From positions 47,337-111,336 of the forward strand of contig JAFWYM010000002.1 of NCBI GenBank assembly GCA_017517705.1: DNA of 64,000 nt, read 5' to 3'. Both the position numbers and the translations under genes were made by a program. Below are positions 34,638 to 44,465 of this stretch, in pieces. How positions within the stretch are numbered: the stretch's first letter is position 1; each line of letters opens with the position of its first letter. This DNA comes from Alistipes sp. GTDB taxonomy: Bacteria; Bacteroidota; Bacteroidia; Bacteroidales; Rikenellaceae. The notes under the pieces are model-generated. The model was not told where the DNA came from. It did no database searches and was given only the letters and a program-made list of their open reading frames with translations.

Positions 34638-36932
34638 CTAGAAGAATAGTCCCTTACGCCCAAATATAGCATACCCGAAGTTGAAGGTTAGATATAGGTT
34701 CTTGGATGAAGAGAAGTCGTACTTGGTAAGGGCAAGGCTTACGGGCCCAATGGGGGTATGATAGATGATGGAGAGATCGGACATATAGTGGACGATCTCG
34801 CCAGCAAACTTATCGCGAAGCATAGCGTATACACTAAGGCGTGCATAGAGGTTGTCGATGATGCGCAGGGTGGGCATAAGACCGACACCGAGATAACGGT
34901 TAGCTCGGAACTCGGGCATATATATCATTCGCGAATGCAGAAGAGGGGCATAGTGGGGCGACGAGAGCAGCGTAGCCTCGCGCGAGTCGAAGGTGGGATG
35001 GTTGGTATATACACCCTCCACGGCATAGCCCCACGAGAAGATGCCGCTCGACGTAACGTCGAAATATTGCTCCCACTTGGCCTTGATACCCCACCATTGA
35101 CGTATACGGCTGAAGCGATCCTCGGGCTCGGGATTGATGATATCGGCACGTGAGTCACGCTCATCGCGACCATAGACATAGATGCCCGTAGCCATAAGAT
35201 GCGTGCCCGAGGTGGGGAAGAGCGGCTTATTCAGCGAGGTGCGCTCTAGCGATACACCCCCGGAGAGGTAGGAGAAATGCGTATACTGACGCTTGGGGTA
35301 TCCCACCATCTCATAGCTGTAGCTATTGCGACCACCATTGATGGTGATGTCAGCAACAGCCTTACGGCTTAAGGCCATACCCACCGAGAGCGAGCCGAAG
35401 TTCTCCATAACGCGCATCTGCTCAGCATTATCCACCTGCGTGAGGTTGCCGAAGTTACCCTTCAACGTATTGTGGATGTTGAAGTTATACGAATAGTCGA
35501 AGTATATCGGGGCATCGTATATAAGCGTTGTTCGACCTTTGAGGCGTGCCATAGTATATACCGGGCCAAGCAATATGTCGAGGTTGAAGGTCTGCCCTAC
35601 CCTGCTCCACCAGCCATACTCCAGACCAAGGTATGCCTGATTGAAGGCTGTAGAGGATATGTTACCACCTATCGAGATATCGAAGTTGGGCTTCACGCTG
35701 AGTGGCAGTGTGACATCGTAACGCTCCGTGGCGTCGTTATAACGGAAGATGGGAAAGGCGCTCTTGACCGGCACGTTAGCCAACATCGTGAGGAAGTTGT
35801 TGGTTATCTCGTCACCCGAGAGCGGGAGAGTGTCTTTAGCCTTATTGTGACCTACGTACATCATATCGTGGGCTATGCGTGCCTGGCTCTCCTTAAGACC
35901 AAGAATCTCGACATTACCCATGTGAGCCCGCGGAAGTGTAGCTATAAACGCCCTGCGACGCTCGGCATAATCCTCCTTCGACATACGTCGTGAGACCTTA
36001 GCCTTGATCTCGGGCATAGCCTCTAAAGCATCGTTGTATCCCGCAGCCATAATCTCGGCAGCACGCTTAAAATCGAGGGTCGAGGCCTCCACCGCACGCT
36101 GTACAAGCACCGAGCGATCTGCAGGCATATTGAAGTCCGTAGGCTTGGTTATCAGAGACATAAGCTGATCCACAACAGAGGCATCCTTAAGGCTCTTAGG
36201 CTTGATGTCGACACAGCAGGCGCCTATCAACACGTCGGGGTGGAAGTTATCCTCCAACGAGCGCCACGGGAAGTTATCGTAGCAGCCACCATCACACATC
36301 AACACCGAGTCAATCTCCACGGGAGGGAATGCCACGGGCAGTGCCATAGAGGCGCGTATGGCTAAGGCGAGGTCTCCACTTGAGAGCTCGACGGCACGGT
36401 GCTCCGACATATCGGTGGCCATACAACGGAACGGAATCATGAGATTGTCGAAGTTGCCCCCTGCGGCCGTAGATGCCTGGGCAAAGAAGGAGTTGAGCGC
36501 GATGTCTATCTCCGCAGAGCTAATCACCGAGCCCGGGAGGATTATACGCTGACGCCCCGATGCGGCATCCTTGCTATCAGGCCCCACGGGGAGGGTAATC
36601 ATATTGCTGATGCGGTCGCGCTGGATGTAGTGGTAGCGATACTTATCGTCGATGCCACCACTAACCCACCTATCCAGATCGCCCGAGAGGGCCACCTCCT
36701 CCATCTCCTCGATGGTATATCCCGCAGCGTACATGCCACCGATGATAGAGCCCATAGATGTGCCGGCGATATAGTCGATGGGGATGCCATTCTCCTCCAG
36801 CGCTCGAAGCACACCGATATGGTAGAGACCCTTAGCACCACCGCCACTCATCACCACACCGACACTCTGAGCCTCCGCCGACAAGGGTAATAGAAGCAAA
36901 ATGGCGATTATTATGGTGGAAAATCTTTTCAT
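34638..36932 (-). CDS. Patatin-like phospholipase with outer-membrane barrel
   Basis: From the ATG at 36932 (MKRFSTIIIAILLLLPLSAEAQ) the protein is 764 residues with a signal peptide. The patatin domain (about 25-300) has the oxyanion loop SGGGAKGLYHIG, the nucleophile GTSMGS and the DGGCYDNFPW dyad. A POTRA-like segment (about 310-400) leads into a C-terminal barrel of surface-antigen/BamA type ending YLTFNFGYAIFGRKGLFF. This matches PlpD-type autotransporter lipases, in which the barrel holds or exports the lipase. It is divergent from pheS. Confidence 0.88.
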   Translation of the reverse strand: MKRFSTIIIAILLLLPLSAEAQSVGVVMSGGGAKGLYHIGVLRALEENGIPIDYIAGTSMGSIIGGMYAAGYTIEEMEEVALSGDLDRWVSGGIDDKYRYHYIQRDRISNMITLPVGPDSKDAASGRQRIILPGSVISSAEIDIALNSFFAQASTAAGGNFDNLMIPFRCMATDMSEHRAVELSSGDLALAIRASMALPVAFPPVEIDSVLMCDGGCYDNFPWRSLEDNFHPDVLIGACCVDIKPKSLKDASVVDQLMSLITKPTDFNMPADRSVLVQRAVEASTLDFKRAAEIMAAGYNDALEAMPEIKAKVSRRMSKEDYAERRRAFIATLPRAHMGNVEILGLKESQARIAHDMMYVGHNKAKDTLPLSGDEITNNFLTMLANVPVKSAFPIFRYNDATERYDVTLPLSVKPNFDISIGGNISSTAFNQAYLGLEYGWWSRVGQTFNLDILLGPVYTMARLKGRTTLIYDAPIYFDYSYNFNIHNTLKGNFGNLTQVDNAEQMRVMENFGSLSVGMALSRKAVADITINGGRNSYSYEMVGYPKRQYTHFSYLSGGVSLERTSLNKPLFPTSGTHLMATGIYVYGRDERDSRADIINPEPEDRFSRIRQWWGIKAKWEQYFDVTSSGIFSWGYAVEGVYTNHPTFDSREATLLSSPHYAPLLHSRMIYMPEFRANRYLGVGLMPTLRIIDNLYARLSVYAMLRDKFAGEIVHYMSDLSIIYHTPIGPVSLALTKYDFSSSKNLYLTFNFGYAIFGRKGLFF

Positions 36933-36947
36933 TTGCGAAATTATTAG

Positions 36948-36955
36948 TAACTTTG
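36948..36955 (+). promoter_or_regulatory. -7 box before pheS
   Basis: TAACTTTG fits TAnnTTTG on the plus strand. A start near 36962 precedes the pheS ATG (37040) by about 78 bases. The -33 box is weak. Confidence 0.4.
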
Positions 36956-36996
36956 TACGTTCTATAGTATGTTTTGTTATCAAGCATATCTATAGG

Positions 36997-37004
36997 CAAA
37001 TTTA
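36997..37004 (-). promoter_or_regulatory. -7 box of patatin-like gene promoter
   Basis: TAAATTTG reads on the minus strand at 37004-36997, 64 bases before the ATG. ATTG at 37028-37025, 20 bases upstream, could serve as -33. Confidence 0.5.
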
Positions 37005-37039
37005 GTACATAAGATCGACATAAACAATAGGAAAGATAT

Positions 37040-38065
37040 ATGATCAACAAAATCGAAGAACTTTTGGCCGAAATCGAGGCATTTGCCCCAAAGACGGCCG
37101 CCGACGTTGAGGCCTTCCGCATCAAGATCCTTGGCAAGAAGGGTGCTCTTGGTGCCCTTATGGAGGAGTTCAAGACGGTGCCCAACACCGAGAAGCGCGA
37201 GATAGGTCAGCGCCTCAACCACCTCAAGACGGTGGCCACAGAGCGCATAAACACGCTGAAGGAGGAGATTGGCAATGCTGCTGCGATGAATGCGGCAAAG
37301 ATTGACGATATGACACGCCCCGGCACAACGGAGGCCGTAGGCTCGCGCCACCCCATCTCTATCGTTAAGAACGAGATTGTCGGCATCTTCTCGCGCCTTG
37401 GATATACCGTTGCCGACGGCCCCGAGATCGAGGACGACTGGCACGTATTCTCGGCATTGAACTTCCCGCCCGAGCATCCGGCACGCGATATGCAGGATAC
37501 CTTCTTCATCGAGAGCAACCCCGATGTAGTGCTTCGCACCCACACATCATCTATCCAGGTGCGCACGATGGAGCGCCAGAAGCCCCCTATCCGCGTGATA
37601 TGCCCGGGACGTGTATTCCGCAACGAGGCCATATCGTATCGCGCACACTGCATCTTCCACCAGATTGAGGGTCTCTATATCGACCGTAACGTATCGTTTG
37701 CCGACATGAAGCAGTCGCTCCTATACTTTGCCAAGGAGCTCTTCGGCGAGCAGGCACAGATACGTATGCGCCCCTCGTACTTCCCCTTCACGGAGCCCTC
37801 AGCCGAGGTCGACGTGTCGTGCTCGATATGCGGTGGTAAGGGCTGCGGCGTATGTAAGGGCACAGGCTGGCTGGAGATTATGGGCTGCGGTATGGTTGAC
37901 CCCAACGTGCTTGAGGCAAACAATATCGACCCCAAGGAGTTCTCGGGCTTCGCCTTTGGTATGGGTATTGAGCGTATCGCTATGCTCAAGTATGGCGTTG
38001 GCGACCTGCGCCTATACTTCGAGAACGACGTACGCTTCCTTAACCAGTTTGAGAGCGCATTATAA
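37040..38065 (+). CDS. pheS: Phenylalanyl-tRNA synthetase alpha subunit
   Basis: The 341-residue protein has an N-terminal coiled coil and a class II catalytic core. Motifs: HPISIVKNEIVGIF, FDTFF-like DTFFIESNP, FRNEAISYRAHCIFHQIEGLYID (motif 2), FTEPSAEVDV, the CSICGGKGCGVCKGTGW cysteine cluster common in Bacteroidota, and motif 3 FGMGIERIAMLKYG. It charges tRNA-Phe together with PheT, which is not in this window. Confidence 0.97.
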   Translation: MINKIEELLAEIEAFAPKTAADVEAFRIKILGKKGALGALMEEFKTVPNTEKREIGQRLNHLKTVATERINTLKEEIGNAAAMNAAKIDDMTRPGTTEAVGSRHPISIVKNEIVGIFSRLGYTVADGPEIEDDWHVFSALNFPPEHPARDMQDTFFIESNPDVVLRTHTSSIQVRTMERQKPPIRVICPGRVFRNEAISYRAHCIFHQIEGLYIDRNVSFADMKQSLLYFAKELFGEQAQIRMRPSYFPFTEPSAEVDVSCSICGGKGCGVCKGTGWLEIMGCGMVDPNVLEANNIDPKEFSGFAFGMGIERIAMLKYGVGDLRLYFENDVRFLNQFESAL

Positions 38066-38121
38066 CGAGGTTGGGGCTGCACAACAGGTAGCCCCGCCCT
38101 CACAATAGAGAGGATATCTGA

Positions 38122-39858
38122 GTGAGTGGCATTAGAGATATACTTATTATAACCCTTGTGTGGTTAACATTCATGGCATCTGCCACTGCCGACGAGCCGT
38201 CGGCCGTGGAACAAGATGCCTATTCTTTCACTGTGGCCGATACACTCCGAAACACCTATCGCCATACGGAGGCTATCAAGCACCTCACCATACACCGCGA
38301 TAGTGCCACGGCACGCCGTATATGGCTCGACATCGTTGAGCGCGACACAGCTTACGCCCCCGCACACTACTACCTCAGTCGCCTCGACAACAACGAACAC
38401 TCGTTGCGCCACGCCTACCTCGCCTTTGCAGCCGATAGCACCAACAAGTGGTATACGGAGAACTACGCATCGCAACTCGTCGCCAAGCATCAATACCCCC
38501 GCGCCATACCCATCTTCCGCCGACTGATGCGCCTCGACCCGCGAAACCTGCAGGCATATCACGCCTTAGCGATACTCTACGGCTCAGCAGGGATGCCCTA
38601 CTCGGCAATCGCCATACTCGACTCGGCAGAGCTGCGCGTGGGATACAACCCCTACCTCGCGGAGATACACCAGCAGCTGCTACTCGACACACGACAATAC
38701 AACCGCGCCATCGAGGCAGGACGACGACGTGTGGCGGAGCACCCCTACGATAGCAGCGTGCGCACATCGTTGGCTATGGCCTACGACGCGGCAGGGCGCG
38801 ACACCTTAGCACGCGAGACCCTGGAAGAGGCATTTCGCCTCGACACCACCGACATTGCTACAACAACACTCATCGCCGACTACTACTACTCGAAGGATGA
38901 TACACGACGTATGCTCGACTACGAAGAGCATCTCTTCCGTAATGCCAACCTCGATGTCGAGGACAAACTCAGTCGCCTCGCCAACCACACCTCGAACGTA
39001 TCGTTCTACGGCAAGAATTACCTACGCATAGGAGCCATCATCCGAGGCCTCGCCATAGACTACCCCAACAACCCTAAGGTGGCAAGGGTATATGCCGAGC
39101 ATATGATGGCCGGGGGCGAGTATAGCTTGGCCCTCAACTACTTACGCCATCACCTTGAGGATGAGGGCACTACCGACGAGAACTTCATCTACGTGCTACA
39201 ACTCGAGCACTTCCTCAAGGAGAGTGAGCTCCTCGAGGCCGACCTTAGCGAGGCACTACGACGCTTCCCCGATTCGTTTGCGCTGCTGAGCTTCGCGGGC
39301 TTCCTACGCAGCGAGAGCGACGACCACGAGGGTGCCTTGGCCATATTCGAGATGGGCGCAGAGAGGGCTACCAACGATGTGGAGCGCAGCGATATGTGGG
39401 GATATATTGGCGACGTATACCACGATATGGGCGACGACAAACGTGCATTCAAGGCCTATCGCAAGGCCCTAAAATATAACGGCAACAACATCCTTGTGTT
39501 GAATAACTACGCCTACTTCCTCTCGCTCCTCGACCGCGACCTTGAGAGGGCGCTGGAGATGTCGAAGAGGGCCATCGAGGGCGAGCCCGACAATGCTTCA
39601 TATCTCGATACCTACGCCTGGATACTACACCGCCTGGGGCGCAACGAGGAGGCCAAGAGCATCATGCGTCAGGCGCTATCCATCAGCGGACAACGCGACA
39701 GCTCGCTCCTTGCCCACTATGGCGACATCCTCTGGGCCTTAGGCGAGAAGTTTATGGCCGAGACATACTGGCAGAAGGCCGTAGATCGTGGCTACGACAA
39801 AGAGGAGATGGAGCGCCACATCGCCGAGATAACAAAACCCGACACCAAGAAAAAGTAA
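38122..39858 (+). CDS. Periplasmic TPR-repeat protein
   Basis: The 578-residue protein begins at a GTG (38122); this gives a good signal peptide, SGIRDILIITLVWLTFMASATA. About a dozen tetratricopeptide repeats follow, the clearest being RRLMRLDPRNLQAYHALAIL, KAYRKALKYNGNNILVLNNY and EMSKRAIEGEPDNASYLDTYAWILHRLGR. No enzyme domain is seen. It lies seven bases upstream of the EnvC-like gene, so an envelope-assembly or scaffolding role is likely. The GTG start is chosen for lack of a better ATG. Confidence 0.85.
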   Translation: MSGIRDILIITLVWLTFMASATADEPSAVEQDAYSFTVADTLRNTYRHTEAIKHLTIHRDSATARRIWLDIVERDTAYAPAHYYLSRLDNNEHSLRHAYLAFAADSTNKWYTENYASQLVAKHQYPRAIPIFRRLMRLDPRNLQAYHALAILYGSAGMPYSAIAILDSAELRVGYNPYLAEIHQQLLLDTRQYNRAIEAGRRRVAEHPYDSSVRTSLAMAYDAAGRDTLARETLEEAFRLDTTDIATTTLIADYYYSKDDTRRMLDYEEHLFRNANLDVEDKLSRLANHTSNVSFYGKNYLRIGAIIRGLAIDYPNNPKVARVYAEHMMAGGEYSLALNYLRHHLEDEGTTDENFIYVLQLEHFLKESELLEADLSEALRRFPDSFALLSFAGFLRSESDDHEGALAIFEMGAERATNDVERSDMWGYIGDVYHDMGDDKRAFKAYRKALKYNGNNILVLNNYAYFLSLLDRDLERALEMSKRAIEGEPDNASYLDTYAWILHRLGRNEEAKSIMRQALSISGQRDSSLLAHYGDILWALGEKFMAETYWQKAVDRGYDKEEMERHIAEITKPDTKKK

Positions 39859-39865
39859 CCTCATT

Positions 39866-40981
39866 ATGTTGCAACGCATACTACACATAATCGTCGTAAT
39901 ACTACTCTCAGCTACCCCACTGCTAGCGAAGGATGACAAAAAGACCGAAGAGCAGCGTCGCCGTCTCGAGCAGTATAAGAAGGAACTCGACAAGGCTAAG
40001 CGCGAGGTGGACAACCTCAAGCGCGAGAAGAAGTCGGCATCCGAGCAGGTGGCCGTCCTCGACCGTGAGCTACGCATGCGTGGCGAGTATATCACCGAGG
40101 TGGAGAACGAGCGCGATGCTGTCGAGGAGCATATCCTACACGCCGATGCGCTCATCGACTCATTAAATAGGGTTCTGGAGCATAACCGTGCAATATATGC
40201 CGAGGCTGTACGTATCGCCAACCGCAACTACCGCCAGAATAGTGGCACCAACTACCTGCTGTCGTCGGACAACATTGCCGAGGCTGCGCGACGTATGGCC
40301 GAGATGCAACATATAGCCGAGAGCCGCCGTGCCCTTGCCGACACCATACGTGTGCAGACTACCCTACTCGACCACCAGCGTGCCGTGCTCGACGCCCGTA
40401 GCCACGAGCTCGACTCCATCAGCGACATCCTGGAGAGCGAGCATCGCAAGCTCGCAGCAACACGCACCGAGGCACAGCGCACATACAACAAACTATCGAA
40501 GCGCGAGAAGGAGGCCGTAAACGAGCAACGTCGCCAACAGAAGCTCCACGATGAGGCTGTCAAGGAGCTCCAAAATATGCTTAAGGGTAACACCGTGGGC
40601 GCAGGATTCTCACGTAATACCAAGGGGCTAAACCTCCCCGTGGATGGTGGCAAGCTTTCGCAGGAGGGCTTTGGCGCAACCATCAGCGGCAAGAAGGGCG
40701 ACGCCGTGAAGACCATACACGAGGGTATCGTTCAGGAGATACAGTACAAGGAGAATACCAAGCGCTACACAATCTTCCTCGGATATAACGAGTACCTCGT
40801 AACATACACAAACCTCGCATCGGTGAGCGTCAAAAAGGGCGACATCGTCAAGAAGGATCAAAAGATAGGTATCATAGGCAGTGGCATCAACCCCAATGAC
40901 GCCCCCTATGTGCGCCTGGCGATATACGACTGCGAGACTAAGAAGCCTCTTATCGTCTCGGACTTCTTCAAAAAGATGTAA
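39866..40981 (+). CDS. EnvC-like coiled-coil protein with degenerate LytM domain
   Basis: The 371-residue protein has a signal peptide (MLQRILHIIVVILLSATPLLA), a long coiled coil (about 25-245) and a C-terminal M23/LytM-type domain (about 265-370). The zinc ligands are missing: where active enzymes have HxxxD there is SGKKGDAVKT, and the HxH strand reads YVRLAIY. This resembles EnvC/NlpD factors that activate amidases during cell division rather than cutting the wall themselves. Confidence 0.85.
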   Translation: MLQRILHIIVVILLSATPLLAKDDKKTEEQRRRLEQYKKELDKAKREVDNLKREKKSASEQVAVLDRELRMRGEYITEVENERDAVEEHILHADALIDSLNRVLEHNRAIYAEAVRIANRNYRQNSGTNYLLSSDNIAEAARRMAEMQHIAESRRALADTIRVQTTLLDHQRAVLDARSHELDSISDILESEHRKLAATRTEAQRTYNKLSKREKEAVNEQRRQQKLHDEAVKELQNMLKGNTVGAGFSRNTKGLNLPVDGGKLSQEGFGATISGKKGDAVKTIHEGIVQEIQYKENTKRYTIFLGYNEYLVTYTNLASVSVKKGDIVKKDQKIGIIGSGINPNDAPYVRLAIYDCETKKPLIVSDFFKKM

Positions 40982-40995
40982 TAGCAACTTTCGAT

Positions 40996-41433
40996 ATGAT
41001 ACATTTCTACAACCAAGAGTGCAACTACCTGCCCACCAAACGATTGACACTGCGCAAATGGATACAGGAGGTTATCCGTCGCGAGGGATACACCGCAGGG
41101 GAGATAAACTACATATTCTGCTCGTCGGACTACCATCGCCAGATGAACCGCGACTTCCTCGGCCACGACTACTATACCGACGTCATCACCTTCGAGGAGC
41201 GAGAGAGTAGGGTAGCAGATGGCATTGTAAGTGGCGAGGTATATATCGATGTCGCCACCGTGGAGGATAATGCTGAGCTATACAACGCACTGCCAATCAA
41301 CGAGATGCGTCGCGTAATAGTACACGGTGCCCTGCACCTATGCGGACATAAGGACAAGAGTCAATGGGCAGAGAAGCAGATGCGTCGTTTAGAGAACAAG
41401 TATCTGCGACTATTAAGCGAGGAGATGCTATGA
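40996..41433 (+). CDS. ybeY: Endoribonuclease YbeY
   Basis: The 145-residue protein has [21 protein letters not shown] and the metal site [12 protein letters not shown], the H3-type zinc motif of the 16S rRNA maturation RNase. Its stop overlaps the mnmG start (ATGA arrangement at 41430-41433). Confidence 0.95.
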   Translation: MIHFYNQECNYLPTKRLTLRKWIQEVIRREGYTAGEINYIFCSSDYHRQMNRDFLGHDYYTDVITFEERESRVADGIVSGEVYIDVATVEDNAELYNALPINEMRRVIVHGALHLCGHKDKSQWAEKQMRRLENKYLRLLSEEML

Positions 41434-43313
41434 TGATGCAGTATGATGTTGTAGTCATCGGCGCTGGCCATGCCGGCTGCGAGGCCGCCTCAGCAGCAGC
41501 ACGCCTCGGGTCGCGCACGTTGCTGGTAACTATCGACCTCGAGAAGATAGCCTCAATGTCGTGCAATCCCGCCGTTGGTGGGGTAGCCAAGGGTCAGATT
41601 ATCAGGGAGATAGATGCTCTTGGTGGCATGATGGGACGCATCACCGACAAGACAGCAATACAGTTTCGTATGCTCAACCGCTCCAAGGGCGCTGCAATGT
41701 GGAGTCCGCGAGCGCAGTGCGACAAGGCAGCCTTCTCACGTGAGTGGCGCCATACGCTGGAAAACACCCAAAGGCTCTATCTGTGGCAAGATTCCGTCAC
41801 AGAGATACTCCTCGACCATTCGGGCGAGAAACCCCGCGTAAGGGGCGTAAAAACGCGCATGGGCGTGGAGATCGGGTGTAGTAGGGTAGTGCTCACCGCA
41901 GGAACATTCCTCGATGGCGTGATGCACTGCGGCGAGGCACAGGCCGAGGGTGGCAGAGCAGGCGACCAGGCCTCACACGGCATTACGGCTCAACTCGTAG
42001 GCCTCGGCTTCGAGCAGGGCAGGATGAAGACAGGAACACCTGCACGACTTGATGCCCGCACCATAAACTTCGATGCTCTGGAGATTCAAGAGGGAGATGC
42101 AGAGCCATCAAAATTCTCGTATGACGCTGATACACAAGCTGTTAAGCATCAACTACCCTGCTTTATGGTATATACATCGAAGCGCGTACACGACATCTTA
42201 CGCACGGGCTTCGACCGCTCACCGCTATTCAACGGCACGATATCGGGCATAGGCCCACGCTACTGTCCGAGCATCGAGGATAAGCTACGCACCTTTGCGG
42301 AGAAGGAGCAACATCAACTCTTCCTTGAGCCCGAGGGACGCAATACCAACGAGTATTATCTCAATGGATTCTCCTCGTCGCTACCCTACGAGGTACAGCT
42401 CGAGGCGCTGCACAACATCGTGGGCCTTGAGGATGTTCACGTCTATCGCCCGGGGTATGCCATCGAGTACGACTACTTCCCACCCACACAGCTTAAGCAT
42501 ACCCTCGAGACCAAGATTGTCGACGGTCTATACTTTGCCGGCCAGGTAAATGGCACAACGGGATATGAGGAGGCTGCAGCTCAGGGGCTCATGGCGGGAA
42601 TAAATGCACATAGGTCGTTGAAAGAGGAGGAGGGAATAGTTCTGAAGCGCGATGAGGCATATATTGGCGTACTTATCGACGATCTCGTCACCAAGGGAGT
42701 AGACGAGCCATACCGCATGTTTACATCGCGTGCCGAGTACCGAATCCTTCTTCGACAGGATAACGCCGATGCACGACTTACACCTCTTGGCCACGAAATA
42801 GGTCTCGTGAGTGAGGAAAAATATGCCAGACTGCTCGAAAAAAACACGGCTGTAGATTCGCTTATTTCTATGCTCCGTCGACAGTCGGTCAAAATAGGCG
42901 AGATTTGCGACTATTTAATTTCGCTCGGCGAAGAGCCTCTAACTCAAGGAAAGAAACTATACGACATCGTCCTTAGGAGCAATGTGACAATCGAAACACT
43001 CAAAGAGGTTGTTCCGCGACTAAAGAAATACATCGACGAGAACGCCTTGTCGAAGGAGGTCGTCGAGCAGGCAGAGATACAGATTAAGTATCGAGGATAT
43101 ATAGAGAGGGAGAGATATTTCGCCGAAAAGATGCACCGACTGGAGAATATATCCATACCTGACGGTTTCGACTTCAATTCTATGCAGTCGCTGACAATAG
43201 AGGCACGACAGAAATTGAGCCGAATAAGACCCACCACTATAGGTCAGGCATCAAGAATACCGGGTGTGTCGCCCGCAGACATCAATGTATTGCTCGTAAA
43301 ATTTGGGCGCTAA
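41430..43313 (+). CDS. mnmG: tRNA uridine-5-carboxymethylaminomethyl synthesis enzyme MnmG (GidA)
   Basis: From the first of three ATGs at 41430 the protein is 627 residues ([16 protein letters not shown]); the longer frame to 41364 lies inside ybeY. FAD-binding [13 protein letters not shown], the [13 protein letters not shown] motif, and the C-terminal helical [21 protein letters not shown] mark the family. It works with MnmE on the wobble base of tRNAs. In many bacteria this gene lies close to the replication origin, which is relevant to the parS-like sites beside it. Confidence 0.97.
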   Translation: MMMQYDVVVIGAGHAGCEAASAAARLGSRTLLVTIDLEKIASMSCNPAVGGVAKGQIIREIDALGGMMGRITDKTAIQFRMLNRSKGAAMWSPRAQCDKAAFSREWRHTLENTQRLYLWQDSVTEILLDHSGEKPRVRGVKTRMGVEIGCSRVVLTAGTFLDGVMHCGEAQAEGGRAGDQASHGITAQLVGLGFEQGRMKTGTPARLDARTINFDALEIQEGDAEPSKFSYDADTQAVKHQLPCFMVYTSKRVHDILRTGFDRSPLFNGTISGIGPRYCPSIEDKLRTFAEKEQHQLFLEPEGRNTNEYYLNGFSSSLPYEVQLEALHNIVGLEDVHVYRPGYAIEYDYFPPTQLKHTLETKIVDGLYFAGQVNGTTGYEEAAAQGLMAGINAHRSLKEEEGIVLKRDEAYIGVLIDDLVTKGVDEPYRMFTSRAEYRILLRQDNADARLTPLGHEIGLVSEEKYARLLEKNTAVDSLISMLRRQSVKIGEICDYLISLGEEPLTQGKKLYDIVLRSNVTIETLKEVVPRLKKYIDENALSKEVVEQAEIQIKYRGYIERERYFAEKMHRLENISIPDGFDFNSMQSLTIEARQKLSRIRPTTIGQASRIPGVSPADINVLLVKFGR

Positions 43314-43318
43314 CACAC

Positions 43319-43356
43319 AAAAAAAGGATTGTTCCACGTGGAACAATCCTTTTTTT
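43319..43356. terminator. 38-bp perfect palindrome between convergent genes
   Basis: Seven A residues, a 24-bp perfect palindrome (43326-43349) and seven T residues give a strong bidirectional terminator between mnmG (plus) and ilvE (minus). Its core TGTTCCACGTGGAACA is also a parS-type sequence. Confidence 0.8.
43330..43345. promoter_or_regulatory. parS-like ParB-binding site
   Basis: TGTTCCACGTGGAACA is a perfect 16-bp palindrome matching the chromosomal parS consensus bound by ParB/Spo0J in other bacteria. It lies next to mnmG. No parA or parB is in the window. Confidence 0.65.
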
Positions 43357-43372
43357 ATCAATGCGTCTGTTG

Positions 43373-44386
43373 TTACTCAACAACGATATTCCAGTTGTGA
43401 GTATCCTCGCAACGACCATACTGAATACCCTGGAGACGATCGTACATCTTCTTGCAAGTCTCACCAACCTTCATACCGTAATCGTAGGTTACGTTGTTGT
43501 CGAGGTCGTAGAGAGCACCGATGGGCGAAATAACAGCTGCAGTACCACAAGCACCAGCCTCCTCAAATGTAGCAAGCTCCTCAACGGGGATATCGCGCTC
43601 CTCAACAGTAAGGCCGAGGTCAACGGCAATCTGGCGAAGGCTCTTGTTAGTGATTGAGGGAAGGATAGAGAGCGACTTAGGAGTGATATACTTACCATCC
43701 TTGATACCGAAGAAGTTAGCAGCACCAAACTCCTCAACCTTGCTATGAGTAGCAGCATCGAGGTAGAGGACGTTAGAGAAGCCCTTCTTGTGAGCAGACT
43801 CCAACGACCAGATAGATGAAGCATAGTTACCACCCACCTTAACATCACCTGTTCCACGTGGAGCAGCACGGTCCTGGTCACGCATGATGAGAGCCTTGAT
43901 AGCATTCATACCACCCTTGAAGTAGGGGCCTACAGGGGCGCAGAAGATGATAAGATCAGCCTCATCAACGGCACGAACACCAAGACAAGTCTTTGTGCCG
44001 AGGAGGGTAGGACGCAAGTAGAGCGAAGCACCTGTCTCGTAGGGAGGAACGAAATCAAGGTTACGACGAACACACTCCATACAGCCCTCAACAAACTGCT
44101 CAACAGTAGGTGCGGGGAGGCAGAGGCGGTTAGCCGAGTTGATCATACGCTTAGCGTTCTCATCCGGACGGAAGAGACGAATCTTGCCATCAACACCGCG
44201 GAAGGCCTTGAGGCCCTCGAAGATCTCCAAACCATAGTGCAAGCAAGCTGCAGACATGTGCATCTTGATGTACTCGTCGTCGGTCACCTCCATCTGGCTC
44301 CACTGGCCATTAGCGTAGTGGTAACGTACATTGAACGCGGTCTTGTAGTAGGCAAAACCAAGCTCACCCCATTTAATGTTTTCCAT
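43373..44386 (-). CDS. ilvE: Branched-chain amino acid aminotransferase
   Basis: The 337-residue fold-type IV PLP enzyme contains LHYGLEIFEGLKAFRG, RPDENAKRM, SLYLRPTLLGT, the lysine motif GTGDVKVGGNYASS, and EEAGACGTAAVISPIG. It interconverts Val, Leu and Ile with their 2-oxo acids. Codons for APRGTG contain a near-parS sequence at 43850-43865. Confidence 0.95.
   Translation of the reverse strand: MENIKWGELGFAYYKTAFNVRYHYANGQWSQMEVTDDEYIKMHMSAACLHYGLEIFEGLKAFRGVDGKIRLFRPDENAKRMINSANRLCLPAPTVEQFVEGCMECVRRNLDFVPPYETGASLYLRPTLLGTKTCLGVRAVDEADLIIFCAPVGPYFKGGMNAIKALIMRDQDRAAPRGTGDVKVGGNYASSIWSLESAHKKGFSNVLYLDAATHSKVEEFGAANFFGIKDGKYITPKSLSILPSITNKSLRQIAVDLGLTVEERDIPVEELATFEEAGACGTAAVISPIGALYDLDNNVTYDYGMKVGETCKKMYDRLQGIQYGRCEDTHNWNIVVE
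43850..43865. promoter_or_regulatory. Second parS-like site, inside ilvE
   Basis: TGTTCCACGTGGAGCA differs from the perfect site at 43330 by one base and lies 520 bp away within the ilvE coding frame. ParB sites often occur in clusters and within genes. Confidence 0.45.
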
Positions 44387-44465
44387 AGTAAAGTAAAAGT
44401 TTAATTGGTTATTTGTATATGTTTAGGTTGTCGTTAATAAGGCTAACCCATTAATAATCAAATAT

